Positions 35,436-44,335 of a stretch of 64,000 bases of DNA are shown piece after piece. The stretch comes from Pedobacter jeongneungensis (GTDB taxonomy: Bacteria > Bacteroidota > Bacteroidia > Sphingobacteriales > Sphingobacteriaceae), in assembly GCF_000633455.1 (NCBI RefSeq), contig NZ_AYMG01000027.1, positions 34,408-98,407 of the forward strand, in the 5' to 3' direction. The notes beneath the pieces were generated by a model, which searched no databases, was not told the DNA's origin, and saw only the letters and a program-made list of their open reading frames with translations. Both the position numbers and the translations under genes were made by a program. Each line of letters starts with the position of its first letter. Position 1 is the first letter of the stretch.

Positions 35436-35585
35436 AGATTAATTAGGTCCTGCGTAAAATACCAAAGAAGTCAAGTTTGACATGACACAATGTATATTAA
35501 AAAACTTGATTTCTTTAAAGTATTAAAATAAAACTTTGATTTACAGCTAATTATTTCTTAAATTGTTATAACCAAATTAACAATT

Positions 35586-36014
35586 ATGAAAAGCGTAAAA
35601 CACTTGCTAGACACCAAACAGGCTATCATTATTTCCGTATCGGAAAATATTTCTGTTCTGGATGCCTTAAAAGTAATGACAGAAAAAAATATCAGTGCCG
35701 TATTGGTGATGGAAGACGGGCAGCTTCGGGGTATTTTCACGGAACGCGATTATGCCCGAAAAATCATCCTGCAAGGGAAATCATCAAAAGATACCCTGAT
35801 TAAAGAAGCCATGACCGCTAACCCCATTACCATCAAGTTTAGCGACAGCATTGATCATTGCATGGAACTGATGACGGACAAACACATCCGCCATTTACCC
35901 ATTGTAGAAAGCAGTGAAGTAAAAGGAATGGTATCCATCGGAGATGTGGTAAAATTTATTATTGCCGACCAAAAACAGACCATTTCTCAATTGGAAAGCT
36001 ATATTAGCGGATAA
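35586..36014 (+). CDS. CBS-domain protein
   Basis: A 142-residue protein made of two CBS domains: ISVLDALKVMTEKNISAVLV and GQLRGIFTERDYARKI in the first, ITIKFSDSIDHCMELMTDKH and GMVSIGDVVKFI in the second. The pair folds as one adenosine-nucleotide binding module. Stand-alone proteins of this kind may sense AMP, ATP or NAD and regulate partner enzymes. The next gene (36026) begins 11 bases later, suggesting an operon with a membrane protein of unknown role. Confidence 0.92.
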   Translation: MKSVKHLLDTKQAIIISVSENISVLDALKVMTEKNISAVLVMEDGQLRGIFTERDYARKIILQGKSSKDTLIKEAMTANPITIKFSDSIDHCMELMTDKHIRHLPIVESSEVKGMVSIGDVVKFIIADQKQTISQLESYISG

Positions 36015-36025
36015 TTTATATTCTA

Positions 36026-36781
36026 ATGCACGCTCCTATTGAATTAGCTATTTCAATTATTTTTATCTTATTAGCCATCTTTTTCCCATATAAAAGGCCA
36101 CAAAAATATGCTGAGGTAAACTTTGAATATCTTGGAAAACAATATGCAAAATGGGAGGTTTTTGCTATCATACCTTTATTCTCCTATATCGGCATAATAG
36201 GTTATTTTTTAGGTAATCTATTGATTTTCTTGTCTGAAAGTACCCAACAAAAAGATTCAAGTTTATTCCACTTTTACCCTAACCATTTTTTTTGGTACGG
36301 CATTGCTGGCATCTTTGCCTTTGGTTTGGTAGCAATTCCCATGGATCTTACCTATAGGTTCCTGCTCAGAGAACGGTATGAGGAATACCTGGTTTACACC
36401 AATATGAAACATCGGTTTGATGGTCGCATAATCATACGCCCGCTATCAACTTTAATAATTACTTTTTCAGCTGCATTACTGTTTTTCGGGGTTAAATATG
36501 CCGTTCAAATTTACCCCGATAAAATTGTATTTAATAAATTTTGGAGTATTAAGCCAAAAACACAGCTCATTGCCGATATAAAATCAATTCATTTTATTGA
36601 GATGATTAAATATGATAATGGTCAAAGGTTAGAACCTCATCATTATATTAAATTTAACGATGGCACCTCTTGGAATACACTTGATGGAATTGGTGTGATC
36701 AGGCAGGAAAATAAAATGATTGAATATTTAGCAAAACAAGCTAAATTGAAAATCGATACTTTAACCTTTGATCCCGACTAA
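36026..36781 (+). CDS. Membrane protein of unknown function
   Basis: A 251-residue protein with membrane segments near residues 5-20, 43-65, 88-110 and 141-158, then a soluble C-terminal region of about 90 residues that resembles a PH-like beta domain (KYAVQIYPDKIVFNKFWSIK, then DIKSIHFIEMIKYDNGQRL). The layout of helices plus a bPH-like domain is seen in many bacterial membrane proteins. No family name is assigned. It follows the CBS gene closely, and its last four bases overlap the convergent bactofilin gene. Confidence 0.7.
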   Translation: MHAPIELAISIIFILLAIFFPYKRPQKYAEVNFEYLGKQYAKWEVFAIIPLFSYIGIIGYFLGNLLIFLSESTQQKDSSLFHFYPNHFFWYGIAGIFAFGLVAIPMDLTYRFLLRERYEEYLVYTNMKHRFDGRIIIRPLSTLIITFSAALLFFGVKYAVQIYPDKIVFNKFWSIKPKTQLIADIKSIHFIEMIKYDNGQRLEPHHYIKFNDGTSWNTLDGIGVIRQENKMIEYLAKQAKLKIDTLTFDPD

Positions 36782-37167
36782 GCCTTTACCGCTACTTTAT
36801 CCTCAGTTTTACCAGATTGGTGCATTTCGAGCTTACCGTTATATTGTGCACCCATCTCAATTTCAATGGCTTCTGTTTTAATATCGCCGTTAACCTTGCC
36901 TGTCTTTTTTATTTCGAGATTCAGGGCTTTTACATTTCCGTTAACCGTACCGTAAATAATAGCAGAATCGGTTTGAACATCACCTTTAATCATCCCTTTT
37001 TCGCCTAAAACAATACCGCCTTCAACATTAACGTTTCCAATTACCGTTCCATCTATCCTGATTACTGCTTTTCCTTTTAATTCGCCGGTAATGGTAAAAC
37101 CAAGGCCGATTAGAGTAGAAATTTCTTGCTGATTGAGGTCTTTTATCTGGTTGCTTTTCTTAAACAT
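36778..37167 (-). CDS. Bactofilin (polymer-forming cytoskeletal protein)
   Basis: A 129-residue bactofilin. The core beta-helix has repeating short strands: KGKAVIRIDGTVIGNVNVEG, KGMIKGDVQTDSAIIYGTVN and KTGKVNGDIKTEAIEIEMGA, with flexible ends. Bactofilins polymerise without nucleotide, often at the membrane, and guide cell-wall enzymes. The M23 peptidase gene ends two bases upstream, a pairing seen in many bacteria in which the bactofilin localises or regulates the peptidase. They are probably one operon driven by the promoter at 38038-38068. Confidence 0.92.
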   Translation of the reverse strand: MFKKSNQIKDLNQQEISTLIGLGFTITGELKGKAVIRIDGTVIGNVNVEGGIVLGEKGMIKGDVQTDSAIIYGTVNGNVKALNLEIKKTGKVNGDIKTEAIEIEMGAQYNGKLEMHQSGKTEDKVAVKA

Positions 37168-37169
37168 GT

Positions 37170-38006
37170 TTACAAGGTTAAAAAGAATCTTGGATTGATA
37201 ACTTTACCGTTTTGGTGTACTTCGTAATGTAAATGAGGACCTGTTGAACGTCCGGTTGAGCCTACTTTGCCAATATTATTGCCAGCAATAACGTTTTCGC
37301 CTTCTTCAACCAAAATTTTGGAGAGATGACCGTAATAGGTCTCAAAGCCGTTTCCATGTTTAATGACGATACAATTGCCATAAGCACCACGTTTACCTGC
37401 AAAAATCACTTTACCATTCGCTGTGCATTTAACCGGGTCGCCATAATTTGCCCTGATATCCAATCCTTTATGGGTTTCTACATTTTCTCCGGTAAAAGGA
37501 TTTTCTCTATGACCAAAACCGGATGTAATGGTACCCAAACGTGGATAACCCATTGGCGTATAAGCCACATTGTAAGTAATTTTACTCAGGTAATTATCAT
37601 AAAATTCGCTAATTTCTTCATTCGATAAAACATCATCGCTTTGTTCTCCACCTTCATTACCTGTTAAAATCGGCTTTAGTCCACGCGCTTTAAGGTATTT
37701 ATTAATCGTCAGTAATTTCTTATCTATCGATTGATAATGTTTTTTAAGAGAAGAAGTGTCAATAACCGATAACTGGCCTTTGCTTTTTAGAAGCGCTGCC
37801 TGAAGTTTATTCTTAGTCAGTTCGGTATTGGCATTACTTCGGACAAGATAAAATATACTGCCCACGAGGATTAAAAATAACCCCAGTATACCTAAAATAT
37901 ATTTTTTCCAATGGACGATATAAGCGGTTGGAACCTGGATAGGCTTGCTCGAATTTTGATTTTTACTTACAAAAATTACGGTTGTTTTATTCCGTTTTCT
38001 GTTCAT
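37170..38006 (-). CDS. M23 family metallopeptidase (LytM type)
   Basis: A 278-residue inner-membrane-anchored peptidoglycan endopeptidase. A basic N-terminus precedes a membrane helix at about 34-54; a helical stretch (60-140) leads to the LytM domain with H179-x3-D183 (THKGLD) and H258-L-H260 (GPHLHYEVH). All zinc ligands are present, so the enzyme should be active. It is followed two bases later by the bactofilin gene, implying shape or wall-remodelling work. A clear promoter lies 31 bases upstream. Confidence 0.95.
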   Translation of the reverse strand: MNRKRNKTTVIFVSKNQNSSKPIQVPTAYIVHWKKYILGILGLFLILVGSIFYLVRSNANTELTKNKLQAALLKSKGQLSVIDTSSLKKHYQSIDKKLLTINKYLKARGLKPILTGNEGGEQSDDVLSNEEISEFYDNYLSKITYNVAYTPMGYPRLGTITSGFGHRENPFTGENVETHKGLDIRANYGDPVKCTANGKVIFAGKRGAYGNCIVIKHGNGFETYYGHLSKILVEEGENVIAGNNIGKVGSTGRSTGPHLHYEVHQNGKVINPRFFLTL

Positions 38007-38037
38007 TTTGACAATGTTTTTCTGTTTGGCACGAAAA

Positions 38038-38068
38038 CAAATATATGATATTCAACCACATAGTCAAA
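38038..38068 (-). promoter_or_regulatory. M23-bactofilin promoter (TTTG-N19-TATATTTG)
   Basis: Read leftward, TTTG at 38068-38065, exactly 19 bases, then TATATTTG at 38045-38038. This is a full match to the Bacteroidota sigma-factor consensus and leaves a leader of about 25 bases. Confidence 0.8.
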
Positions 38069-38240
38069 GACAAAGTGCAAGCTTAACACCAATTGTAAAA
38101 AAATATATCAATTAACATTAAGTTAATCCCTGTACCAGAATGTTAGCATCGTCAATAAAATTTTTCCATTACGACAGACACAAAGGATTGATCTATTGCG
38201 AATCAGTGCAATCTCTAAATCGGTGTATTCAACCCGAAGG

Positions 38241-39689
38241 TTACTTCCACCGCCACTCACCCGCAATAGTTAAAGGTTCTTTTAAGTTTTGCGATTCTAA
38301 GAAAGCCCTTAACTCTTCCTCTCCCTGAACACCTACCGGAATTTTTGGTGTATTGGCTAAAGCATAGGTTAACATGGCACTGTAGCGCACCGTATTTTTT
38401 AGCTGTTGTTCATCAACCAGTTTAAAACTATCACCATCAGAATGATAAAAGGGCCCGGAATTATTTGGCAGTTTACCACCAAAGCCACCACCAGTAGGGA
38501 TCCCCTCTAACATAAATGGCTGATGATCACTGTGTAAACCAGCACCAGCGTTAAACAAGTTTTTAAAGCCTGTATCAATTTTCACAATATCAGCGCCCCA
38601 GGATGTAAAAAGTGCCTTCATTTCAGATCGCGAAGTAGAGAAACCTTTCGGATCGTTGGTCATGTCATAGTTCAGCATAAACTTCACCTGGTTTAAGGTT
38701 TTGTCTTTTTTAGCCTGATCGATATAAGCTTTAGAGCCTAACAATCCCTGCTCCTCACCCATAAACAATACAAATTCTACTGTACGTTTGGTTTTTAAAT
38801 TCAGCTTTTTGAAAGTTCGGGCCATATCCATAATGGCGAAAGAACCGATTCCATTGTCAATAGCGCCAGTAGCTAAATCCCAGCTGTCTAAATGTCCGCC
38901 GACAACAATTTTATCTTTTGGTAATTCTGTTCCTTTAAAAGTAGCCACCACATTACGGGCTTTGATCAAACCCGAGAAATTCGTCATAGCAATATGCGCT
39001 ATTTGCGGCTGTGACTTAATTTTCTCTTTCAGAGCCGTTCCATCCTCCAAACCAATACAAACTGCAGGGATTAGAATTAATTTTCCAGTTACAGAAGCGG
39101 TTCCTGTTAAAAGCACACCATCCTTTACCGTATTGATAATGATTACACCAATGGCTCCATACTTTGTTGCAATCGCGGTCTTTTCCGAACGGTGCAAGGA
39201 TTTTGTTCCTGCAGGAGAGCCTGGTAATACACCCAAATAAATCAAAGCAATTTTACCTTTAAACTTTTCTGGACTGGCCTGATAATCTGCTTCCAGTCCA
39301 TTACCTGCATATGCAATTTCACCTGTAACATCCACACTCACCGGCGAATGTGCCAGTGTAACGGCCTTCATTTTAACAAGGCTATTTTTATCAGCCCCAA
39401 TTTCTACGCTGATGGTTTTTCGGGCCCAGCTTTCTACTTCAAAGGGTTGAAATTTCACATCGCAACCGTAAGATTTTAATAAATCGAAAGCATACTGTTC
39501 AGCCTTTGCCCCATTTGCAGAGCCTGTTAAACGGTGACCGATGGTTTCGGTTTCATATTTAAGGGTTTGGTAAGCTTTTGAGTTTTGCTGTACATCGGTG
39601 TTGATTTTTGCAAAAACATCTCCGAATTTATCCTGTGCATTGGCAAATAAAGTTGCACAAAGAAGCACGGTAGAGAAAAGGTATTTCAT
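38241..39689 (-). CDS. Secreted M28 family peptidase with PA domain
   Basis: A 482-residue exported zinc aminopeptidase/carboxypeptidase-like enzyme. The ATG at 39689 starts a signal peptide (MKYLFSTVLLCATLFANAQ); the earlier start at 39815 reads through repeat DNA and is rejected. A PA domain lies between the signal peptide and the peptidase core. Zinc ligands and catalytic residues are seen in GGHLDSWDLATGAIDN, FMGEEQGLLGSKAYID, MLNYDMTNDPKGF and HSDHQPFML. Substrate peptides unknown. Confidence 0.92.
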   Translation of the reverse strand: MKYLFSTVLLCATLFANAQDKFGDVFAKINTDVQQNSKAYQTLKYETETIGHRLTGSANGAKAEQYAFDLLKSYGCDVKFQPFEVESWARKTISVEIGADKNSLVKMKAVTLAHSPVSVDVTGEIAYAGNGLEADYQASPEKFKGKIALIYLGVLPGSPAGTKSLHRSEKTAIATKYGAIGVIIINTVKDGVLLTGTASVTGKLILIPAVCIGLEDGTALKEKIKSQPQIAHIAMTNFSGLIKARNVVATFKGTELPKDKIVVGGHLDSWDLATGAIDNGIGSFAIMDMARTFKKLNLKTKRTVEFVLFMGEEQGLLGSKAYIDQAKKDKTLNQVKFMLNYDMTNDPKGFSTSRSEMKALFTSWGADIVKIDTGFKNLFNAGAGLHSDHQPFMLEGIPTGGGFGGKLPNNSGPFYHSDGDSFKLVDEQQLKNTVRYSAMLTYALANTPKIPVGVQGEEELRAFLESQNLKEPLTIAGEWRWK

Positions 39690-40041
39690 TAGGTTTAGTT
39701 TATCTGCTGAAAGTACAAATTTTAGCCTGAGATTGCTAGCTGTAACGTTTATTTTGCTTTGGCGCGAACATTTCTTTCTCGCACCAACCCTAAATATGCT
39801 GTCATGCTGAGGCACGAAGCATCTGTTTCATAGGTAGGGGATTCTTCGCTGCGCTACTATTGATAGATTCTTATAGAAAAATCGTCATTGCGAGGAGGAA
39901 CGACGAAGCAATCTTTCATGCTAGTGATCCTTGCTATAAAGATTGCTTCGTCGGCTGAAAAAGCCTTCTCGCAATGACGAATCTTCTCGCTTATCGCAAT
40001 AAAAAAAATTCTTCGCTGCGCTCAGAATGACAAAACTTTAG
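39690..40041. other. Gene-free stretch with several GTCAT repeats
   Basis: Holds a half copy of the TGTCATGCTGAGG palindrome (39800-39832), a full CGTCATTGCGAGG palindrome (39883-39980) and a TTCTTCGCTGCGCTCAGAATGACA element (40006-40031). No gene is supported. Confidence 0.75.
39883..39980. repeat. CGTCATTGCGAGG-type palindromic repeat
   Basis: CGTCATTGCGAGGAGGAACG at the left and CTTCTCGCAATGACGA at the right, with inner arms GAAGCAATCTTT and AAGATTGCTTC. A second full copy is at 43428-43525. Confidence 0.88.
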
Positions 40042-41097
40042 CTAAGGTTTTACATGTGCCTTCTTCTTCGGAAAAACCAAAGAAGCCACAATACTGATCA
40101 CCAAGATACTCAGAATTACAATTAATGAATGCTCAGTGGTGAAACCCCATTTCTCCAGATAAGTATGTCCTAACATTTTCACTCCTATAAAAGCCAGTAA
40201 AAATGCCAGACCTGTTTTTAGATAATGGAATTTGTGAATAATATTTACCAGCAAAAAGAACATGGAACGTAAGCCCATGATGGCAAAAACATTAGAGAAA
40301 AATACGATATAAGGATCTTTAGTTACCGCAAAAATAGCCGGAATAGAATCGACTGCAAATAACAAATCGGTAAACTCTACAATCAAAAGCACCAAAAATA
40401 ATGGTGTAACAAATGTTTTATGGTCTATTTTAACAAAGAAGTTTTTACCCTCGTATTTTGGATGGATCGAGAATATTTTCGAAGCCCATTTCACCACAGG
40501 ATGGTTTTCGGGATCAATTTTATCATCTTCCGCTTTACTGAAAAACATTTTCACCCCTGTAAACACCAGGAAAGCGCCAAAAATGTAAAGTATCCAGGCA
40601 AATTTTGTAATTAGTGCGGCCCCCACAAAAATGAAGATGAAACGCATAATAATGGCGCCCAAAATCCCCCAAAATAGTACCCTGTGGTAATATTTTTCTT
40701 CAACAGCAAAAGCAGAAAAAACAAGCACGATTACAAAGATATTATCTACCGAAAGTGCATATTCAATTACATAACCCGTCAAAAATTCCAGTCCGAGGTT
40801 TTGTTTATAAACCGCCAAACTTCCTTCAAAATCACCGGGGATTAACTTAATATGGTGCTGATGCTTGGTTACGATTTCTTGCAGGTGGGCGAAATCCTTA
40901 ATCCCATGGAGCTGGTGCCCTTCGGTTAACAATATAAAATAAAAGCCGATGGCCAGGGCCACCATAATCAAACTCATTACGCCAGCTTGTTTTAAGCTCA
41001 CCACATGCTCTTTCCTGCTAAACAGACCTAAATCTAAAGCAAGGATTAATGCAATAAAAAGCAAGAAACCTAAGCTAAAAAGTAATTCGTTACCCAT
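40042..41097 (-). CDS. TerC family membrane protein
   Basis: A 351-residue membrane protein with about nine helices. The two acidic clusters of the family are visible: EYALSVDNIFVIVLVF near residue 112 and VEFTDLLFAVDSIPAIFAVT near 245. TerC proteins are linked to metal-ion (often manganese) export at the membrane and support exported proteins' metallation; the exact role here is inferred. The start codon overlaps the upstream polyprenyl synthase stop (TAATG), so translation is probably coupled. Confidence 0.93.
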   Translation of the reverse strand: MGNELLFSLGFLLFIALILALDLGLFSRKEHVVSLKQAGVMSLIMVALAIGFYFILLTEGHQLHGIKDFAHLQEIVTKHQHHIKLIPGDFEGSLAVYKQNLGLEFLTGYVIEYALSVDNIFVIVLVFSAFAVEEKYYHRVLFWGILGAIIMRFIFIFVGAALITKFAWILYIFGAFLVFTGVKMFFSKAEDDKIDPENHPVVKWASKIFSIHPKYEGKNFFVKIDHKTFVTPLFLVLLIVEFTDLLFAVDSIPAIFAVTKDPYIVFFSNVFAIMGLRSMFFLLVNIIHKFHYLKTGLAFLLAFIGVKMLGHTYLEKWGFTTEHSLIVILSILVISIVASLVFPKKKAHVKP

Positions 41098-42068
41098 TAT
41101 TTTTTACGTTCAGTAGTATATAGTACAAGCTGTTCTAAACCTGTTCTGGCTTCACCTGCATCAAAACTATGCAGAATTTCAAATGCTGAATGCTGGTACT
41201 CCAACATTTTCTGGTTTGCGTAATAAACACCTTCATGCGCATTTACGAAATCAATAATCTGCTGAATTTTAACCGGATCATCCTGATGGTTTTTCACCAG
41301 GTTGATCATTTTTTTACGTTCTGTTTTTTCCGCTTTATTTAAGGCATAAATTAAAGGCAAGGTTACTTTCTTTTCTTTAATATCAATACCCAAAGGCTTC
41401 CCAACATCATCAGTTCCAAAATCGAAGGTATCATCTTTAATCTGAAAGGCAATCCCCACTTTTTCTCCAAATAAGCGCATTTTTTCTATCGTTGCATCAT
41501 CAGCACCTGCCGAAGCCGCACCCGCAGCACAACAAGAGGCAATTAGAGAAGCTGTTTTCTGGCGGATTACATCAAAATATAAATCTTCCGATATATCCAT
41601 CCTCCGTACCTTTTCTACCTGCAACAACTCACCTTCACTCATCTGTTTCACCGCTTCCGATACAATCTGTAACAAACGGTGCTCATTATTGTTTACCGAA
41701 AGCAGTAATCCCTTGGCCAATAGGTAATCGCCAACTAAAACGGCAATTTTATTTTTCCATAAAGCATTGATCGAGAAAAAGCCACGGCGCTCATAAGCAT
41801 TATCCACCACATCATCGTGTACCAAGGTAGCCGTATGTAAAAGCTCTACCAAAGCTGCACCGCGATGTGTCGATTCGGTAATTCCACCGCACAATTTAGC
41901 CGCAAAAAACACGAACATCGGCCGCATTTGTTTGCCTTTTTGCTTTACAATATAATGGGTAATCCTATCCAGCAACGGTGCGTCGCTATGCATCGATTCC
42001 TTAAAGGTTTTTTCAAACGCTTTAATATCAGCAGCTATAGGTGTTTTTATCTGTTCGATTCCCGGCAT
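41097..42068 (-). CDS. Polyprenyl diphosphate synthase
   Basis: All-trans prenyl diphosphate synthase of 323 residues, likely making the octaprenyl or menaquinone side-chain precursor. First aspartate motif D85-D-x-x-D89 (LVHDDVVDNAYERRG) and second D212-D-x-x-D216 (KDDTFD) are intact. The ATG at 42068 is chosen over an in-frame TTG at 42092 because the latter lies within a -7 promoter element (42090-42097). Its stop overlaps the TerC start by one base. Chain length cannot be set from sequence alone. Confidence 0.93.
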   Translation of the reverse strand: MPGIEQIKTPIAADIKAFEKTFKESMHSDAPLLDRITHYIVKQKGKQMRPMFVFFAAKLCGGITESTHRGAALVELLHTATLVHDDVVDNAYERRGFFSINALWKNKIAVLVGDYLLAKGLLLSVNNNEHRLLQIVSEAVKQMSEGELLQVEKVRRMDISEDLYFDVIRQKTASLIASCCAAGAASAGADDATIEKMRLFGEKVGIAFQIKDDTFDFGTDDVGKPLGIDIKEKKVTLPLIYALNKAEKTERKKMINLVKNHQDDPVKIQQIIDFVNAHEGVYYANQKMLEYQHSAFEILHSFDAGEARTGLEQLVLYTTERKK

Positions 42069-42089
42069 TAAGTCGAAAAATTTTGATTG

Positions 42090-42097
42090 CAAACTTA
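42090..42097 (-). promoter_or_regulatory. -7 element of the polyprenyl synthase gene
   Basis: Read leftward, TAAGTTTG fits TAnnTTTG and lies 21 bases before the ATG at 42068. It overlaps the alternative TTG start, which favours the ATG. The -33 region is weak. Confidence 0.5.
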
Positions 42098-42177
42098 AGC
42101 TTATTTCCCATAAAAAGGTAATGTATAAGCGTAATATTAAGTATTTGAAAAGTAACGGGCAGCAATTTTTAACATCT

Positions 42178-42290
42178 GGTGCTCCTGCTATTGCCCATAG
42201 TCCTCGCCCTCATCCTTCGGGCTGTGGGCTATTTGGCGCTATCAGGTTTATCATGATGGGGTAGTGCAGGTAAAAGCCCCTCAAAACGAT
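42178..42290. repeat. GC-rich hairpin repeat candidate
   Basis: GCCCATAGTCCTCGCCCTC followed by ATCCTTCGGGCTGTGGGC forms a GC-rich hairpin in AT-rich DNA. It resembles hairpins I associate with other Sphingobacteriaceae genomes, but no second copy is seen in this window. Confidence 0.4.
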
Positions 42291-42358
42291 AATTAATTCA
42301 TCAAAATAATTAGCTTTATTTAATTTCAAATTTTACATTTAAACCAATATTTAATGGC

Positions 42359-43351
42359 ATGAAAAAACGCTACAAAGTAATTATAGGCCTTTCGGCATTC
42401 ATTATTGCAGGTTATTTATTGGGACCAAAACCCAAAAAACCGGTATTTAGTGAGGACCTGACTAAAGTCCCCGATCTGGAAGACCTGGACAGCTATGTAG
42501 CCAGCATCGAATCCATGCACAAAATAAAACCTGGCAACGAAGCCGAAATTGTGTGGGCCGATAGCCTTCACCAGCAAACCGAATACGCCATTGTTTATTT
42601 ACACGGTTTTTCGGCATCAAAAACAGAAGGCAATCCGGTACATTTAAATTTAGCGAAAGAGTTGCATGCCAATTTATACCTTGCCCGTTTAGCCGATCAC
42701 GGCATCGATACCCTGGCGCCCATGCAATATTTTACGGCCGACCGCCTTTGGGAAACCAGTAAACAGGCTTATGCCATTGGTAAAAAACTGGGTAAAAAAG
42801 TAATTTTAGTGGGTACTTCTACCGGCGGAACGGTGGCTTTAAAATTAGCGGCAACCTACCCGGAAATTAACAGTTTGATTTTAATGTCGCCAAATGTGGC
42901 CATTAACGATAAAAATGCCTGGCTTTTAAATAATCCCTGGGGCTTACAAATTGCCCGCAGAGTTGTAGGCGGCGATGAACGTAAAGTGGACGACCGCACC
43001 GACGAATATAAAAAATACTGGTACACCAATTACCGGCTCGAATCGCTGGTTGAGCTGGAAGAATTTATCGAAAGCAGCATGCTCAAAACCACTTTTCAAA
43101 AAGTAAAGCAACCTGTTTTACTGCTTTATTACTATAAAAATGAACTGGAGCAGGATCCGGTGGTTAAGGTAGATGCCATGCTGAAAATGTACGATGAACT
43201 GGGCACGCCGAATAATTTAAAAAGAAAGCATGCTATACCAAATGCGGGTAACCACGTAATGGGCTCTTATATTACATCTAAAGATTTGCCGGGTGTAGAA
43301 AAGTCGATTGTAAGTTTTGTGGAGCATACTTTGAAGGTTGATGTTTATTGA
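42359..43351 (+). CDS. Alpha/beta hydrolase, membrane-anchored
   Basis: A 330-residue serine hydrolase with an N-terminal membrane anchor (residues 5-22). HGFSASKTEG near residue 82 is the oxyanion region, V151-G-T-S154-T-G is the nucleophile elbow, and H in NAGNHVMGS near residue 308 completes the triad. The elbow S-T-G and the HGF start resemble carboxylesterase and lysophospholipase-like enzymes. The substrate is not known. The gene is richer in GC than its neighbours and has no obvious partner. Confidence 0.87.
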   Translation: MKKRYKVIIGLSAFIIAGYLLGPKPKKPVFSEDLTKVPDLEDLDSYVASIESMHKIKPGNEAEIVWADSLHQQTEYAIVYLHGFSASKTEGNPVHLNLAKELHANLYLARLADHGIDTLAPMQYFTADRLWETSKQAYAIGKKLGKKVILVGTSTGGTVALKLAATYPEINSLILMSPNVAINDKNAWLLNNPWGLQIARRVVGGDERKVDDRTDEYKKYWYTNYRLESLVELEEFIESSMLKTTFQKVKQPVLLLYYYKNELEQDPVVKVDAMLKMYDELGTPNNLKRKHAIPNAGNHVMGSYITSKDLPGVEKSIVSFVEHTLKVDVY

Positions 43352-43427
43352 TTTAATAGAAGTGTCATACCGAGAAATCAATTTTAATTCAAAAATATTG
43401 AAATTGAGATTACACGGCGCACAAGAT

Positions 43428-43525
43428 CGTCATTGCGAGGCACGAAGCAATCCTACTAAAATGGGTGGGTTTTAAATTTCATACCTAGCGATCGCATTAA
43501 GATTGCTTCGTGCCTCGCAATGACG
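43428..43525. repeat. CGTCATTGCGAGG-type palindromic repeat
   Basis: CGTCATTGCGAGGCACGAAG at the left and CTTCGTGCCTCGCAATGACG at the right form a 20-base perfect inverted repeat, extended by GCAATC/GATTGC. The interior of about 46 bases is not conserved with the copy at 39883. Confidence 0.9.
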
Positions 43526-43579
43526 ACCCTTCTATATATAAAATATATTTATATGCCATTAACAGACTTTAATAGCTAG

Positions 43580-43719
43580 GTCGTTTTTCCCGCGCAGGCG
43601 GGAATCTTAAAGCACCTGGCATTACGATTATTCATGGGTTTTCCTTTTTTCAGAGGCATTCATGAGCACTTCGTGGTTCCCAATCGACCCGATAGCTATC
43701 GGGTTGGGAATGACGATCG
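43580..43719. repeat. dRS3-like interspersed repeat, copy 2
   Basis: TTCCCGCGCAGGCGGGAATC at the left and GGGAATGACGATCG at the right, with the nested perfect palindrome CCCGATAGCTATCGGG near the right end, which copy 1 lacks. Confidence 0.88.
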
Positions 43720-43762
43720 ATTTAAATAACTTAACTATACAAATCAATCTAAACCCCGTTCC

Positions 43763-44266
43763 ATGAAAATCAAACCAATATTACAAGAAACTCTATGGGT
43801 TACAGGCTGTATAGCAATTACCCTAATTATCGGGCTACTCTTTTTTGGAAAAGCTATTTTCGAAAAAGATATCGACATTAACCTGCATGACACCTATTTT
43901 GTTATTGCGAACCAGCACTTTTTTATCTGTTTTTTTGTAGTTTTTTCCTTTATATTCTATTTTATCAAAGAAAACAGGCACGCTTTCAATCGGAAATTAC
44001 CACTCGGTATCTTTTTAATTTTAGGTTTAGGCTTTAATATATTATTAGTCAAAATGAGCCTGATTGCAGCATTTTTTAATCCTTGGAAAAGTGGATGGAC
44101 AGTCTATCCACCACTATCAGTAAAAGCCAAACCAACTGAAGTTAACGCAATAAGAGAATTTGCCGCAACTGTTTTTACGCCATTTAACGCACTATTGGTA
44201 ATCCAAATTTTGATAATCGCATTAATGTTGCGTGCGGCCTTTCAATATGGAAAATCGAAGAAATGA
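43763..44266 (+). CDS. Small membrane protein with cytochrome oxidase subunit I-like motifs
   Basis: A 167-residue protein with four membrane helices (about 12-30, 49-68, 80-104, 142-159). L41-H-D-T-Y-F-V-I-A49 resembles the LHDTYYVVAHFHY segment of cytochrome oxidase subunit I, but the first haem histidine is replaced (A-N-Q-H). G111-W-T-V-Y-P-P-L118 matches a second subunit I motif that in the real enzyme comes earlier in the chain, so the order is reversed. It is too small to be an oxidase subunit. Function unknown; a haem-protein descendant or partner of respiratory complexes is possible. Confidence 0.7.
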   Translation: MKIKPILQETLWVTGCIAITLIIGLLFFGKAIFEKDIDINLHDTYFVIANQHFFICFFVVFSFIFYFIKENRHAFNRKLPLGIFLILGLGFNILLVKMSLIAAFFNPWKSGWTVYPPLSVKAKPTEVNAIREFAATVFTPFNALLVIQILIIALMLRAAFQYGKSKK

Positions 44267-44335
44267 TTTTAGGAATTTAGTACAGACTTACGAAGTTATT
44301 CCATCGTTAATCCTTTAGTAAAACTTCGTAAGACA

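Larger units (their letters stand above)
43352..43762. other. Gene-free stretch with two repeat types
   Basis: Holds a CGTCATTGCGAGG palindrome (43428-43525) and dRS3-like copy 2 (43580-43719). No gene is supported. Confidence 0.75.

Noticed and set aside
38140..38328. Short rightward frame between the M23 and M28 genes
   Set aside because: It runs into the M28 coding region on the opposite strand and has no domain or membrane segment.
39690..39815. A 42-residue N-terminal extension of the M28 peptidase
   Set aside because: The extra residues come from repeat DNA, and the ATG at 39689 directly starts a proper signal peptide.
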